Positions 1-11,358 of a stretch of 64,000 bases of DNA are shown piece by piece. Origin of the DNA: Elysia chlorotica. Taxonomy: Eukaryota; Mollusca; Gastropoda; Plakobranchidae. Numbering within the stretch: position 1 is the stretch's first letter; every line of letters starts with the position of its first letter. The position numbers and the translations under genes are program-made. The stretch spans positions 508,207-572,206 of the forward strand of contig RQTK01000058.1 of assembly GCA_003991915.1 (NCBI GenBank), read 5' to 3'. The notes below the pieces were generated by a model that worked only from the letters and a program-made list of their open reading frames with translations, ran no database searches and was not told the DNA's origin.

Positions 1-522
1 ACAAGCATGAAGCAATATGCAATTATATGCAATGTTGTGTGAGTTTTTATTATTCACTTTAAAAGATGTTGGACATTTATAAATTTGACTAAAAATGCAA
101 GCAACCCATTTTTAATTTGATTATGAACTAATTTTTTTTTTTTTTCTTTCGGTCGATCTGATAAAAATATGTGACCGTAATAATGATATTAATGAAGATT
201 ATTTCTGTGGTTTTCAGCCTCATGCATAGTCTTATACAGGCAAGAATAAATTGCAGAAAGATATCAATATTATTTGCAAGGAAAGTAGAAGGGTTTATTT
301 TGAATTATTTTTTAAAAACTGCACTTATAATTTGGTAAAAATGTTTTCAGCATTTATGTGATACAGAAAAAGTTAGGTAGGTAAAGCTTCATCTGAAATG
401 GGGAAAAAAGGCGAAAATATAAAATTTTGAAGATATTGTCACAAGATAAAATATCTTTCATTTGAAAAATAGAAGTTTTGAAGGAGATTTTTATTGATTT
501 CTCTTGGTTTTTCTCTCTCCAG

Positions 523-656
523 ATTTTGCTCTTCTGATATCTTTAACATCAACAGTCTTCATTGTTTCTGAGATAAGAAAATTCTTCACTCGTCGTCAGG
601 AGGATCAGCTGTTGCACCAGAGAGAGATGGCATTTTACCCAGAAAACATGGTATAG
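523..656 (+). CDS. ATP2C1: Last constitutive exon of an SPCA-type Ca2+/Mn2+ P-type ATPase (partial, 3' end)
   Basis: This exon follows a clear acceptor (ttctctctccag) and encodes about 43 residues ending in TAG. The peptide starts D-F-A-L-L-I-S-L-T-S-T-V-F-I-V-S-E-I-R-K, which matches the last transmembrane helix and cytosolic tail of secretory-pathway Ca2+/Mn2+ ATPases (animal SPCAs have D-L-L-F-L-L-G-L-T-S-S-V-C-I-V-x-E-I-I-K here). These pumps load Ca2+ and Mn2+ into the Golgi. The first codon is split (phase 2), so the rest of the gene lies left of the window. The tail after the helix is basic (KFFTRRQ) and ends ENMV. The stop overlaps a possible weak donor (ATG|GTATAG), so downstream alternative exons are possible. 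AATAAA motifs at 1009 and near 1199 could end the short transcript. Family call is fairly firm; the paralogue is not certain. Confidence 0.7.
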
Positions 657-3600
657 CCTTGTGATTGGCAGCTCAGTTGCTATGCGAACAATTTTGTTAT
701 GATTATGTTACTGATAAAGTTATATTTGATGAATTGGCAAGTTTAGCCAGAGCTTGAATTTCAGTGATGGAAATATTTATTTCATTTTATTATCTCAAGT
801 TTAATAGGTTTTGGTGTGCATTGAACATGTGAAATGTATTTTATTGGTTGAATACTTACCCTGAGAGTTGTTTTGCATGTTGGTTTATATAACAATGTTA
901 TTAAGACTGTGTTTGTATTATTGCTACTTAGAGAGTATTTTGTTGGCAGCACAACCTACATAAAGGTTCCATATGATGTTTGCACAAAGTTATGCTCTTT
1001 TGCAAGTAAATAAAAAAAAGGGGGACTTCTAAAACACACTCATTGGGATCAAAAGATAAAACATATGTAGATGGAATAGGGGTATTTATACTTGTGACTC
1101 AATGAATATTTTCCAGAAGCAAATCTTTGCTTTTTAGCATATTCTGTCTTTTCCTCTTCAGATTGCATTCAGTTGATCATATTTTTTTGATCCTACAAAA
1201 AATAAAGACAATATGAAATTTGTATCCAAAACTAGCTGATTGACTGTTCTATGCCTATGGGAGCAGTTGGTGGTATTTTTTGTCTCAGTTTTTAAATCTT
1301 TTTTGAGCGGCTCAATGGATTTCCTTTGTTTTTGGATTTAGTTTTACAGCTGTCATGGAAAATGAAATTTTATAACAGAGATTGCTGTTTCTTGTCCTTT
1401 GGACCCTTTTCTTTGCTGAGTTAAGAGCCAAACAATTCCATTTTGTGGAGGAAAGTCTTTTTTTTTTTAAAGCTTTTAGAAATGTTTCAATTGTGCTCCC
1501 TTTGAGTGCTTAAACTCACAAAACAAATCTTGATGCATAACCTTGATAGCACTGTTGCACTCTACACATCATTTAAAGAAAGCCCAAGCAGTTGACCTGC
1601 CATGGTCAACCAAAATTATATCTTTCTGGCTTTATTCAGTCACATGAGATGTTTTTTGCCTAAGTGTTTCATTTTTAAAATAATCCCCATCATCACCCCT
1701 TGCATAGTCTAATTGTTATGAATTAGGGCTACAATGGATACATCAATTTCAATTTATTTATGGGTTTCACGCTTTTGTAATTTTGCTGCTACATCAGTAT
1801 GACACAGGACCTGTATTTGTATACGTTCTGAAGCTTGTTTATTATGGATATGAACAATTGTTGGTTGTTTTCTATATTTATTATTCTATTAAAAACATAT
1901 TTATTGAAATATTGTTGATTTCTGGAAAGAAATCTTGTGATTGATGGTTAAAATAGGTCTAGTGCACATTTTTAAACGCCAAGTGTTCAGATAAAATAGT
2001 TGTCTCTGCTCTAGGTAAACTGTTAAAAAGAAAGAAACAATACTTGAAAGGCTATTAACTAACTTACAATATATCTGGGGATAAAATATTTTCTATGAAA
2101 CGAATCATAAAAAATGAACAGCTTGCAAGTGACATTCTTTGAATGTTTAATTTCATGCTGTAGTCTTTCAAATGGAACATAATTATGGTTTTTCATATTC
2201 TTTCCTGCTTCAACACTGTAACTGCCATATTTCTTAATTGCTCTCATCAATATCTCTACATATATGTCTCTAGTTTCATTTATGCATTAATGATTTTTTA
2301 ATTTGACATAATTATAACGTAAAATTCCCTAACCTTTGTTTTGTCGGATGGTTTCATTATTTAAGGATTCTATAATCATGAAACTCTTTGTTTTGTAATA
2401 GCCATTAAAAACCCATATTTTTTCTTATAGCAAAAAAGAAAAGTCCATCTTTTTTTAGTGTTTTTTTATGTCATGTAAAATAAAAAAGATGTTGAAAAGG
2501 ATCGTTAGACATTTTACTCAATCATCAAGAGTTACTTTCAAAACTATCTGAGCTTTAAAAAAAAAAATTTTTTTTAAGGGGAAACAGATTCCTACATCAT
2601 ACATTTATTTTTTTATTGAAGATATTATCTCCACAAGAAAACATAATATAGCTGTAAAAAAAAAAAAAAAAAAACATTGTTAATTATTAAAACTAAAGAA
2701 ATTTTGAGATGTAGCTTTTCTTATGACTCTCTTATGACCATTTCAAATTCATTGATAAATGAATACCCTCCCAACAAAGAAAGAGAGAAAGAAAAAAATA
2801 CACTTTATATAGACTTTTTTAATCTACTACCGTAATAATTATCAAAGAAAAAAAAATTAGAAAAAAAACGTTCTGGTATATATTTAAAATTTTTTGTAAA
2901 AAATATTTCTGGTATATATTTAATTTTTGTTTTTGTAAAAAAAACTTTCTGGTATATATTACATTTTTTGTTAACTATGTTTACAGTTTCTTGTTACAAT
3001 TTCTTTTCATGCAATGTTTGTTCTATCTTAATCTCAGCTCTCGTCCAACTTGAATCCAAACATTCCTCATGTGCTTCGACATGTATGTTCCTCCAACTTA
3101 TTTGTTCACAAGCAGTTCATAGGAGAATTACATTTTACATTCAGTTAATTTAGAATGTTCATGTGCAATTTGATGAACTTTTAAAATTATCTTCGTATAG
3201 TGATATTCCTCTGCTCTAAAGTTGCTTTTTATTCTAGCTCATATGGCCAGTTGATATTATTTTGTAATGCAAAATATGAACAAAGTATACTAAGCTTGAG
3301 TAAGTAGGATGAATCTTTTAAAAAAAAAGGATGAATAGATTTACCTTTTATCAGATATTCACTCTCAAGACTTAATTTCTTACGCACAAGTCTGTGCTTG
3401 CTCTTGTGGTAAACAGAGAGTAAATTAGTAAGTCAAGTTTTATGTCTGTTATTAATGGATGTCAAATGTATCTTTTGTGTAAGAATTTATTTTTGCTTGA
3501 GGTGTATACTTCATTTTGTGTTTTTTTCTTTTTTACATTTACAGTTGTTTTGTTTTGTTAAATGACTAATTATTATTGTATTGCTTCAATTTAAATATGT

Positions 3601-4304
3601 ATCTCCTATTTGATTTCTATACATTCTAGGTAAACCCTTTTTAGATTTTAATCAAAACATAAAAGGAATTGTTAGACAGCAGAATAGATAAAGTCAATAA
3701 ATAGTAACCCACCATGTCTTGAAGTAGGTAATTTATATGAGGGTTTTGTTATTTAAGCTGAATTTATTTAATATGGAGTTGGTTCAATTTAATCATATGC
3801 ATTATTGTTTATTAATATTATTATTATTTTTATGATTTTAATCAAATTAAATTTGTTTTCAATGTGTAATGTTGTATATTGATCTTTTTTTTTTTAAGCA
3901 GACGGTATAATATAATGCTCAAAATATGTGGATCACATGTGACAAATATGAGGTTTAAAGTGGTAGATATATACATAGTCATTTGTTGTGATTGTACGGG
4001 AATTGATAATGTCATGCTAATATTTAAAAACACAATAAATAATTAAGAATTGTATGTTGGGGTTTGATTGTACGGGAATCATAAATATCATGCAAATATC
4101 TTTAAATAGAAAAAGGTATCTTTTGTTATGTCTCTATTTTTGAAATAGTGCATTAAAAAAAATAATAAAGAATTAAGATTTGTATGTTGCATAAATGATG
4201 TACAAAAACAAAAACAAGAAACCCAACTTATGTGGGGTTTGGAAGGATGGCTGTGTAGAAAATCTGATTGTTAGCTAATATATTACAATTACCTCTATTT
4301 ACAG
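657..4304 (+). other. 3' UTR and/or alternative terminal intron of the SPCA-like gene
   Basis: AT-rich and T-rich on the + strand, with no convincing coding exon. It begins as 3' UTR of the read-through form and would be intron in forms that splice to 4305 or 5451. Around 2871-2960 there are three degenerate copies of a 40-bp unit holding TTCTGGTATATATT. Around 3985-4200 there are three degenerate copies of a unit holding AAGAATTGTATGTTG. Confidence 0.4.
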
Positions 4305-4330
4305 TCTCAATCAGAAGATGATACTCAAAG
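4305..4330 (+). CDS. Candidate 26-nt alternative micro-exon of the SPCA-like gene
   Basis: A short segment is bounded by a good acceptor (cctctatttacag) and a good donor (AAAG|gtaaac). Spliced after ATG at 650 it reads S-Q-S-E-D-D-T-Q plus two bases. Joined to the exon at 5451 it continues S-Y-M-T-C-Q-S-E-M-D-P-N and stops at 5485-5487. Its 26-nt length changes the frame of the exon at 5451, so inclusion or skipping would give two different tails. C-terminal splice variants are known for human ATP2C1. No transcript evidence is available here. Confidence 0.4.
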
Positions 4331-4448
4331 GTAAACTGTGAATATGGCTTTAAAAAAAAAAGCACATTGCATAAACTTATGTTGAACTTTCACAAATTTG
4401 AAGGTGGTTATAAGATTGTATTATGTTGGCCTGCACTTAATTTCACAC

Positions 4449-4688
4449 TTAACCATTTGAGTGCCCAGGTATATTTTAAGGAATTATGTACCCATAGAGC
4501 ATGACTCTCGGTGAATTTGACATATTTTTTAATAACACTGCAGTGAATTATGTTCTGAAAACGTCAGAGTCGAAGATGATTTGAATGAAAATGGACACCC
4601 ATTCAGTATTCACGGAAATGGACATACATTTGTATTATTGCCTCCTAAATAGGGGTCGAGTTTGACCCCTACGCACTCAAGTGATTAA
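4449..4688. mobile_element. Short TTAA-flanked inverted-repeat element (piggyBac-type MITE)
   Basis: The 240-bp segment begins TTAACCATTTGAGTGCCCAG. The complement of its right end begins TTAATCACTTGAGTGCGTAG, giving imperfect terminal inverted repeats (17 of 20 match). Both ends carry TTAA, the piggyBac target-site duplication. An internal hairpin (GGGGTC...GACCCC) lies just inside the right end. It has no coding capacity and sits in the downstream intron/UTR of the SPCA-like gene. Confidence 0.6.
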
Positions 4689-5450
4689 GGCAATTTTGGA
4701 GTTTCATTTTTTTAAATTCTCCTTTTTTTTTCCAAAAAAAAAAAGAGAGGAAAACTTCCATTGAATCTAAATTATATTATGTTTTTCTGTGATTACCAAA
4801 TGAAATGGTATTTTAGTTTGAATTATAATCATACATGTTTTTTGTTTTTTTATTTTGTCAGCTTTGGCAAAATTGGATTTTTGTTTGAGTTTTGTATTTT
4901 TTATTAAAAAAAAAAAAAAAGAAGAAAATTAAGATAGGTGTGCATTTATGATAATTAATTATTTATACTGTTCATTACTGTTTTTATAAGTAATAAAAAA
5001 TAATACTGCCACATTATTTATACACAATCTACCCATTTAACAAGGACATGTTTGATATGTGAGTGGGAAACTTGTTGATTGTCACTGTTAAGTCTATTAC
5101 TTGTTTTTCCATATAGCACAATTTTATTTCACTAGACTTTCCAGGTGATTATGCTGTAAAAATATAACTTTATCTAGGTTGTATTATGATTTCAAAATGA
5201 TGAGGTTTGTCTGAAAAGAGAGATGCTGTGGTACTTTACAAAACTAGCCAGTATTTTTTTTTTTGTTATTGAAGAAAAAGGATTATTTTTGAATCTAAGA
5301 TGTATTAGAGCCAATGCTGAATAAACGGGCAACAACTGCTTCCACCTTTCTCCAGACTTACTTGCCTATGGGAAAGTACAAATGCTGTATTCACCAAAAC
5401 TTCCTTATTTATTTTATGTTTAAATTATTCTTGTCTTTCCTCCTTCCCAG

Positions 5451-5570
5451 TTACATGACTTGCCAGAGCGAGATGGATCCGAATTGACAGATGTAGATGC
5501 TTCTCTTTTTAACCTTTTCAGGACGTTTGCGCTAGCACTCTTTTTTTTTCCTCAGGACATGCTGATATAA
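5451..5570 (+). CDS. Candidate alternative last exon of the SPCA-like gene, running into a transposon
   Basis: A strong pyrimidine-rich acceptor (tctttcctccttcccag) precedes an open frame of 39 codons. Spliced directly after ATG at 650 (phase 0) it adds L-H-D-L-P-E-R-D-G-S-E-L-T-D-V-D-A-S-L-F and continues to TAA at 5568-5570. From 5509 onward the sequence belongs to the piggyBac-like element, so the last 19 or so residues and this stop come from the transposon end. If the element and one TTAA copy are removed, the frame would read D-A-S-L-F-N-F-P and stop, which suggests the insertion hit a genuine last exon. With the 26-nt exon included, a shorter tail stops at 5487, upstream of the insertion. 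Confidence 0.45.
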   Translation, partial: LHDLPERDGSELTDVDASLFNLFRTFALALFFFPQDMLI

Positions 5571-6486
5571 AGCCTATAATTCCCCTATGATGTTACGGGG
5601 TGTTAAAAAAAAAAAATTCGCATGGAGCTAATATGTCATTGAAATTGGAAGTGTAAGGTGTCTAAAGTTTCTGTAAACATAAGAATAAATATGCATAGAG
5701 AAAAATGAAATTTTGTGACATAATTTGTTACTCTGACTACGAAACAACATGATCGACAAAAGGTAAACGAAAAGCATGAACGACTTTGAATGTAGCAGTC
5801 AAGAGACATGTTTGAGCAACAAAATAGCACTAAACGCTGGGATCTTGGGTAAACCCTCTGCATTTTCTGACCACACTTCCTGCTCATCTGCTTCACTGTC
5901 AACTATTTCTGTATCAGCATCGTATGTTAAACCTAAATCAACATCTAGAGGTCTGGGAAGAACTTGTGCTAAATCTAGATATAAATCTTGATCGCAATCA
6001 GTGTTAACTCTAGAGCTAAATCTAGATTTATTATCATATCTGGTTGATCAGAAAAATTAATCCTCATCATCAGACTTCTCTACAATATCTTCCTGATAAC
6101 AACCCACCTTTAAATTGTCTTCATAACCTCTTGGTATACCAACTCTAACACCTCTTCAGCTCTAAACAACTTTCGAGTCATTTTCTTTGACCACATTTTT
6201 GACAAACTCACTTCTGAAAACATTATTTTTGTACAAAAACTACTGAATACAGTCGCACGATGGTAACTAAACAAAAAAGAATAATAGTTAAAGTAACATA
6301 TTACAAGATTCCTTCCCTTTGACCACTCTCATTTCTAAGGGAAAAAATTATAAAGTTTGACCCTAGACATTCTCACGTCGCAACTCCAATGGGAAGGTCA
6401 GTCGATGCTAGACTGTCTAGTGCTGTGTTAACAAGTGATGTGCTGATCGATGCGAAGCTGTCTAGTGCGCGTCGTGAAAATATTAA
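5509..6486 (-). mobile_element. Decayed piggyBac-like DNA transposon (978 bp, TTAA at both ends)
   Basis: The left end reads TTAACCTTTTCAGGACGTTT and the complement of the right end reads TTAATATTTTCACGACGCGC: related terminal repeats flanked by TTAA. Inside, the minus strand holds pieces typical of piggyBac transposase N-termini. A start at 6181 gives M-T-R-K-L-F-R-A-E-E-V-L-E-L-V-Y. Acidic stretches follow (E-D-I-V-E-K-S-D-D-E-D, and D-S-E-A-D-E-Q-E-V-W-S-E-N-A-E-G). The pieces are in different frames and the catalytic DDD core is absent. It is a truncated, non-autonomous copy inserted into a host exon. Confidence 0.65.
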
Positions 6487-9400
6487 TTTCCCATGACCCT
6501 TACAATTTCTAATAATATGACTAAAAGGAACATATATCATAACAATAATTTTTTAAATTTTTTATGAGACCATGAATTCGAAGGCAGTTGGTATCGTTGC
6601 AAGCCTTGCTTAGATCACAGGCATCATTGAATGATGCATTTGGTTGATTCAAAATTCTTATAAATGTCGAAAAAAAAAAAAGATTAAAATATATCCTTGA
6701 AAAACAATACAGGTTTTTGATAATAGGATTTTTTTTAAAACTCATATATCTAGTATGCTTCTATTAAATAAGTAAATATGTAAAATTAAGTTACCTACTT
6801 AATTGGTAGTCATCACTCAATATACACCTGTGGTCAAGTTCATAAAAAAAATTTTAGCATCACTTTTTTCAGAATCATACCAAAATATTTTTTGAGTACA
6901 TGTTTTTTCTTTTACTTGAGCTAGAATTTTCAGTTTAAAGTCATTGAGCAGTTTTTTGGTGTTATGTTTGATAGGGAAGGAAAAGTATGTATGTTTAATT
7001 GCTGTCTTTTTTACAATTGCTTGATGTCCTAAGACAATTAGGCCAGTGTCAGATCTGATCAATCCATTATACGTGGGTTTAAAGTAAAAAAAAAATGTTT
7101 GAGTTTGTATTGCATGCTTGTAAAATTCAGATGTTACATTTTCAGAATAAACTAAGCTTTTAGATACTGCCAACATCTGACTTGTCAAGATCCTGATCCT
7201 AATTTTCTCAGACCACCTTTTCAATTAAAGACCCTTTCTGAATTTTAAACCGTTTTACCTTATACAGAAATGAAATATTAGCACAAAAAAACATTTTTTT
7301 AAATTGCAGAATTTTTATGGGAATTGGCTATATTCAATTTTTCCAAAAATGTTAGCGTACCCAACTCAATATACTTTTTAGCTGAAAGTAAAATATTTCA
7401 ATATAATGCATTTCTTGAACATTTAGTGGCATCTGGTTATGTCTCAGTCAATCCGTGATGGGTTCCAGAAAAATGAAACTAGCTGCAACCATATTGGTGA
7501 TCTGATCTAAAAGACCAAAAGAAGACGAAAAAATTTTTTTGTGTGTGCTACTTCTGTTAGACTTAATCAGGAATGTCTTTACAAAAACATTGAAAGACCT
7601 GAGTATTTCTAGGTGTAGTAGTTCAATGACTTAAGTCTAAGATATTTTATCTTCATCAGGTGACATGAGGCAGTGATTATATTATTCTTACCTGAAGAAA
7701 ATTCATTCGGAAATCATCAAAATTTGTTAACACCATTTTGATTTTTATGAGTTCATGATTCTTCTGAAATTCTGTAAAATAATTGCAAAACTATTTTTAC
7801 TGTTTGAGCCAATGTTAAAAAAAATTGACTAGTTTAGCTTTGGTTTATATCCTGAAATGACAACTGTTGGAGGTGGATTTTGGAGTGATAGCTTTTAATT
7901 TGAGAAAAGTGAAGTTCACTGTTTTAAACATATTCAGAATCTCATCAGTTCTGTTAAGCCTTGGTCTCTGAAATTGACATTTTGCATGCCCACCTTGATT
8001 TATTTAGACATAAATTTATAAATTCCTTGCCAAGGTTTGAATGTTCTCCTTTTTTTTGTATTATATCTTGAAACAAACACAAATTTAGATTTAAAAATCC
8101 TGTTTTGTTTCAACATACATGATTCAAACCATAGGTTTTGACAAAGAATGTGGCAACAGTTCATCGTTTGGATTTCTTGAACTGCTTATGGAGTTGGTTT
8201 CAATTGTTGCATACATTCAGGATTGTAACATTTAACGACAATTTTTTGTTTTGTTAATGAATACTCAGTTTGATCCTTTGATGGACCATCTAGAAGGACT
8301 ATGTATATATCTAAGCTCATCTTCTGTCTAATTGGTGCTATCCTTAGAGAATGATGATGCCTTTATATGATAACTATTCTTTAGCAAATTAAGTGGGGAA
8401 GCTAACTATTGAGCAGCAAAGTTATGTTCAGTGTTTATGTTTTTGTTTTGTGTGTGTGTGTGTGGAGTTAACAAGATATGAGATGTAGATTGCCTTTACT
8501 GTTTTAGAGAGAGATATGTAGCAATAACATGGAGACATCACACTTGGCCTTTTCAAATTTTTTTTTGGCTTTTAATTTTGGCATGGGTGAACAGAAGAGA
8601 AAATTTTTTTTGCAAGCATCATAAAAAGTTTAACTCGAATACTTCCTTCTTTGGAGTAGATTGTTTTACTATATGTGAACATCCTGTGCAGTGCTCATGG
8701 TGTATAATCATAAAGCTTATTTTGTACATTGTACATGGTTATGTTGTAGAAGCTAAGTTTTTTCACCATGTAAAACCCTTTAAGAATAGCGCCATTCTAT
8801 AGATAGCGACAGACTTCTGGGTATGCATGTTTCTTATTGGTTAGAATTGAATTTACTTTGCTGAGACTTGCAATGCCATGGACTTTTTTTTTCATTAGGA
8901 TTGTTTTCAGATTGTATCTAGAACTATGTGTAATTTTTTAAAATAGGTCAGTAAAAACCTAGGTATAAATCGGCATACATTACATTTTCATGAGATGCAA
9001 ATCGTTAAGTACATCTGCTTGACTATTTGGATTTAAATTGAATCTCTACAAATATTTTTTTAATGATTTGGAGGGGTATACAGAGAGTCTAGATATCCAG
9101 ATATTCCCCCCCCTTCCAAAAATAATTTACATTATTTAAATTTCCAGCATTGTTTTATCCTATGGTTCATGATTGGGCGCAAGATGAATGAGTCACTGCA
9201 TCAACTTTCTCTATCTGATTCATGAACTTAAAGATGAAGCTACAGATAAAGTTTGCACCATTATCTGATTCATCAATATCAATTTAAGAAAGCAGTTTAA
9301 AAATCCAAACTCGATTCAATTGATGCATGTGTAAATAATAAAATGAAACTATTAATTTTGATTGATATAATGCTATGCTCTAAATAAAAATATACTTATC

Positions 9401-10070
9401 TGAGGTAATATTTGAATGTCTTCTTAATACTTTGTGTCTTTGTGGTCATAAGATTCATATAAAGTAGTGAGTAGTGAACACATGGTCCGTGAGCTTCATG
9501 GAACCGAAATTCTAACCTCTAATGGTCCACACAAAAAATCAGCCTAACAACTTACATTTTTTTGAATAATTAGCAAAATTATTAAACCTTTGATGACACC
9601 AGTGTCCTCCCCCTTAGTAAAAAAAATCTTTTGAAAAGTTCCCATGTCAAACGCTGCCCTGCCCTTTGAAGGGGAGAATTGGTGGAGAAGCTAGCTGCAG
9701 TAAGTTGACAATAAGATTTCATGTGGATTCTATTTGGGACTACATTGAGTACTTCATGTATTATTTTTCTGTGGCATTAGCCTCACCAAGTCCATAAAGG
9801 GTAGAAATCTGAATTGCAATCAGTTTTGCATTTAAGATCATTTAGATGTATCACTCAACAAGAGCACTGGTTTTATTTTCCTTACTGTAACATACTGAAG
9901 CAAGCCTTAATTATACATGTAGTAAGGAGCATTTACACTACATTTTCATTGCAACAAATCAGTTTTCAGAAAATATGTCACTTGACGGTAAAAATTTGTA
10001 TTGATCTCAGGTTGATCATCCTTAGAGAAATTGTGCACCCATGGTTTGCACGCTGCTTTAACCTTAAATA
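6487..10070 (+). other. Noncoding AT-rich stretch
   Basis: No spliced gene or named repeat was recognised. The + strand remains T-rich, as in the preceding transcribed region. The longest open frame, 135 codons on the minus strand at 6817-7224, has low-complexity F/K/T-rich content and no family resemblance. This may be a far-downstream 3' UTR of the SPCA-like gene or plain intergenic DNA. Confidence 0.4.
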
Positions 10071-10907
10071 TTAAGGGCATCTGCAGGTAAATATTGATAT
10101 TTTTTTACCTCTCTCAGAAACGTTCTCATTACTTCTCTAGTTATTCAAGAATATAGAAACTATCGAAACATCTTGAAGTCATTAAAAAGTATCTTTTTTC
10201 ACATTTATGTTCATGACTCCCCACCCCAAAATGTGTTCATTCATGTTGGACATTCAATTTAACCACTATATCGAGGTTTAAGTCATTGTAATGATCGATA
10301 CCCGGCATGAATTGTTTTTTTACTGGTACTTCCCAGAAGTTTGTAGACCTTGTTTTATCTAGATCACTACCATTCAATTATTCCTCTTGATTCAGCCCTT
10401 GTAAATATTTGTTAGCCATTTTCTCAAACAAATAACTTTAATTTTTTATCGGATTGAGATCAAATTTGAGATGCAGAAAGCTAATTACAATGTACTATAG
10501 AAAAGTATAGACGGCTATTTCTCTAGGTAATGTTTTTATGAAATACAGAGGGATCATTTTGTCCCTTTTCCAATATTTCTACAATTGCTATTTTTTCATC
10601 TATCATATATACTACATGACAAAATCTGCTACATTTGATCAATATACTTATCCTTCTACACAAATTAGTATAGTTATGTAAAGTGTATGCACACCAAGGT
10701 TCAGTTAATTATGTTCATAAATTATTAAATAAACAAGCCTTAGGGAAAAAAATAAACATCATTGAAAAATCCAAGATGGCCACCAGGTTTTTTAGAAAAA
10801 GTGTTTTTTTCTACTTTATCTAACAGTGACACACGTCTGATAGGTTAAACTAAGATTTTATTTTTATCTAAAAAACAATGGCTGTATTTATGGTCGGATG
10901 CCCTTAA
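10071..10907. mobile_element. TTAA-flanked inverted-repeat DNA element (837 bp)
   Basis: The left end is TTAAGGGCATCTGCAGGTAA. The complement of the right end is TTAAGGGCATCCGACCATAA. They share TTAAGGGCATC and then diverge, with TAAATA in both further in. TTAA on both sides fits a piggyBac-type insertion, and the terminal sequence differs from the elements at 4449 and 5509, so this is a separate family. No transposase frame is visible. Confidence 0.55.
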
Positions 10908-11352
10908 CTTTTAAACTGCTCAATTTCAACAATAATTATGTGAAAATTAATACTTAAATCTTTAAATTATAGCAATCCTGCTGCAGACATTATTAACTGA
11001 ACAAAAATTACACCCCTAAATGGTCTGTGTGGTGCCAGGTGGGTATAATTTCTGTTCGCTACTATTCATAAATCTTTTTTTCTTTCTTTTTACAACTGTA
11101 CTTTAAGTAGAGAAATATAGAATAAAAGAAAAGAATACTTTAATTTGCCATTTTTTGTTTAAACACCTTAAAAATATTTATAAAATGCAGAAAGAGGCTC
11201 CTAAGCTATAATAATAAAATAACTACAACAGCTTTAACACCATTCTTTCCCTAATTATTATACATTAGACAAAGTATAAAGGTAAATTTTATATGAACAA
11301 AAAAATGGAAAAAAAAAAAGAAAAAAGAAATGTCATTTTTTGACAAAACAAT

Positions 11353-11358
11353 TTTATT
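11353..11358 (-). terminator. Candidate CK2 alpha polyadenylation signal
   Basis: AATAAA on the minus strand (tttatt on +), the first canonical hexamer seen after the CK2 alpha stop codon. Assignment rests on position only. Confidence 0.35.

Noticed and set aside
6817-7224. 135-codon minus-strand frame
   Set aside because: AT-rich composition, no recognisable domain, no promoter or splice context; its length is plausible by chance in such sequence.
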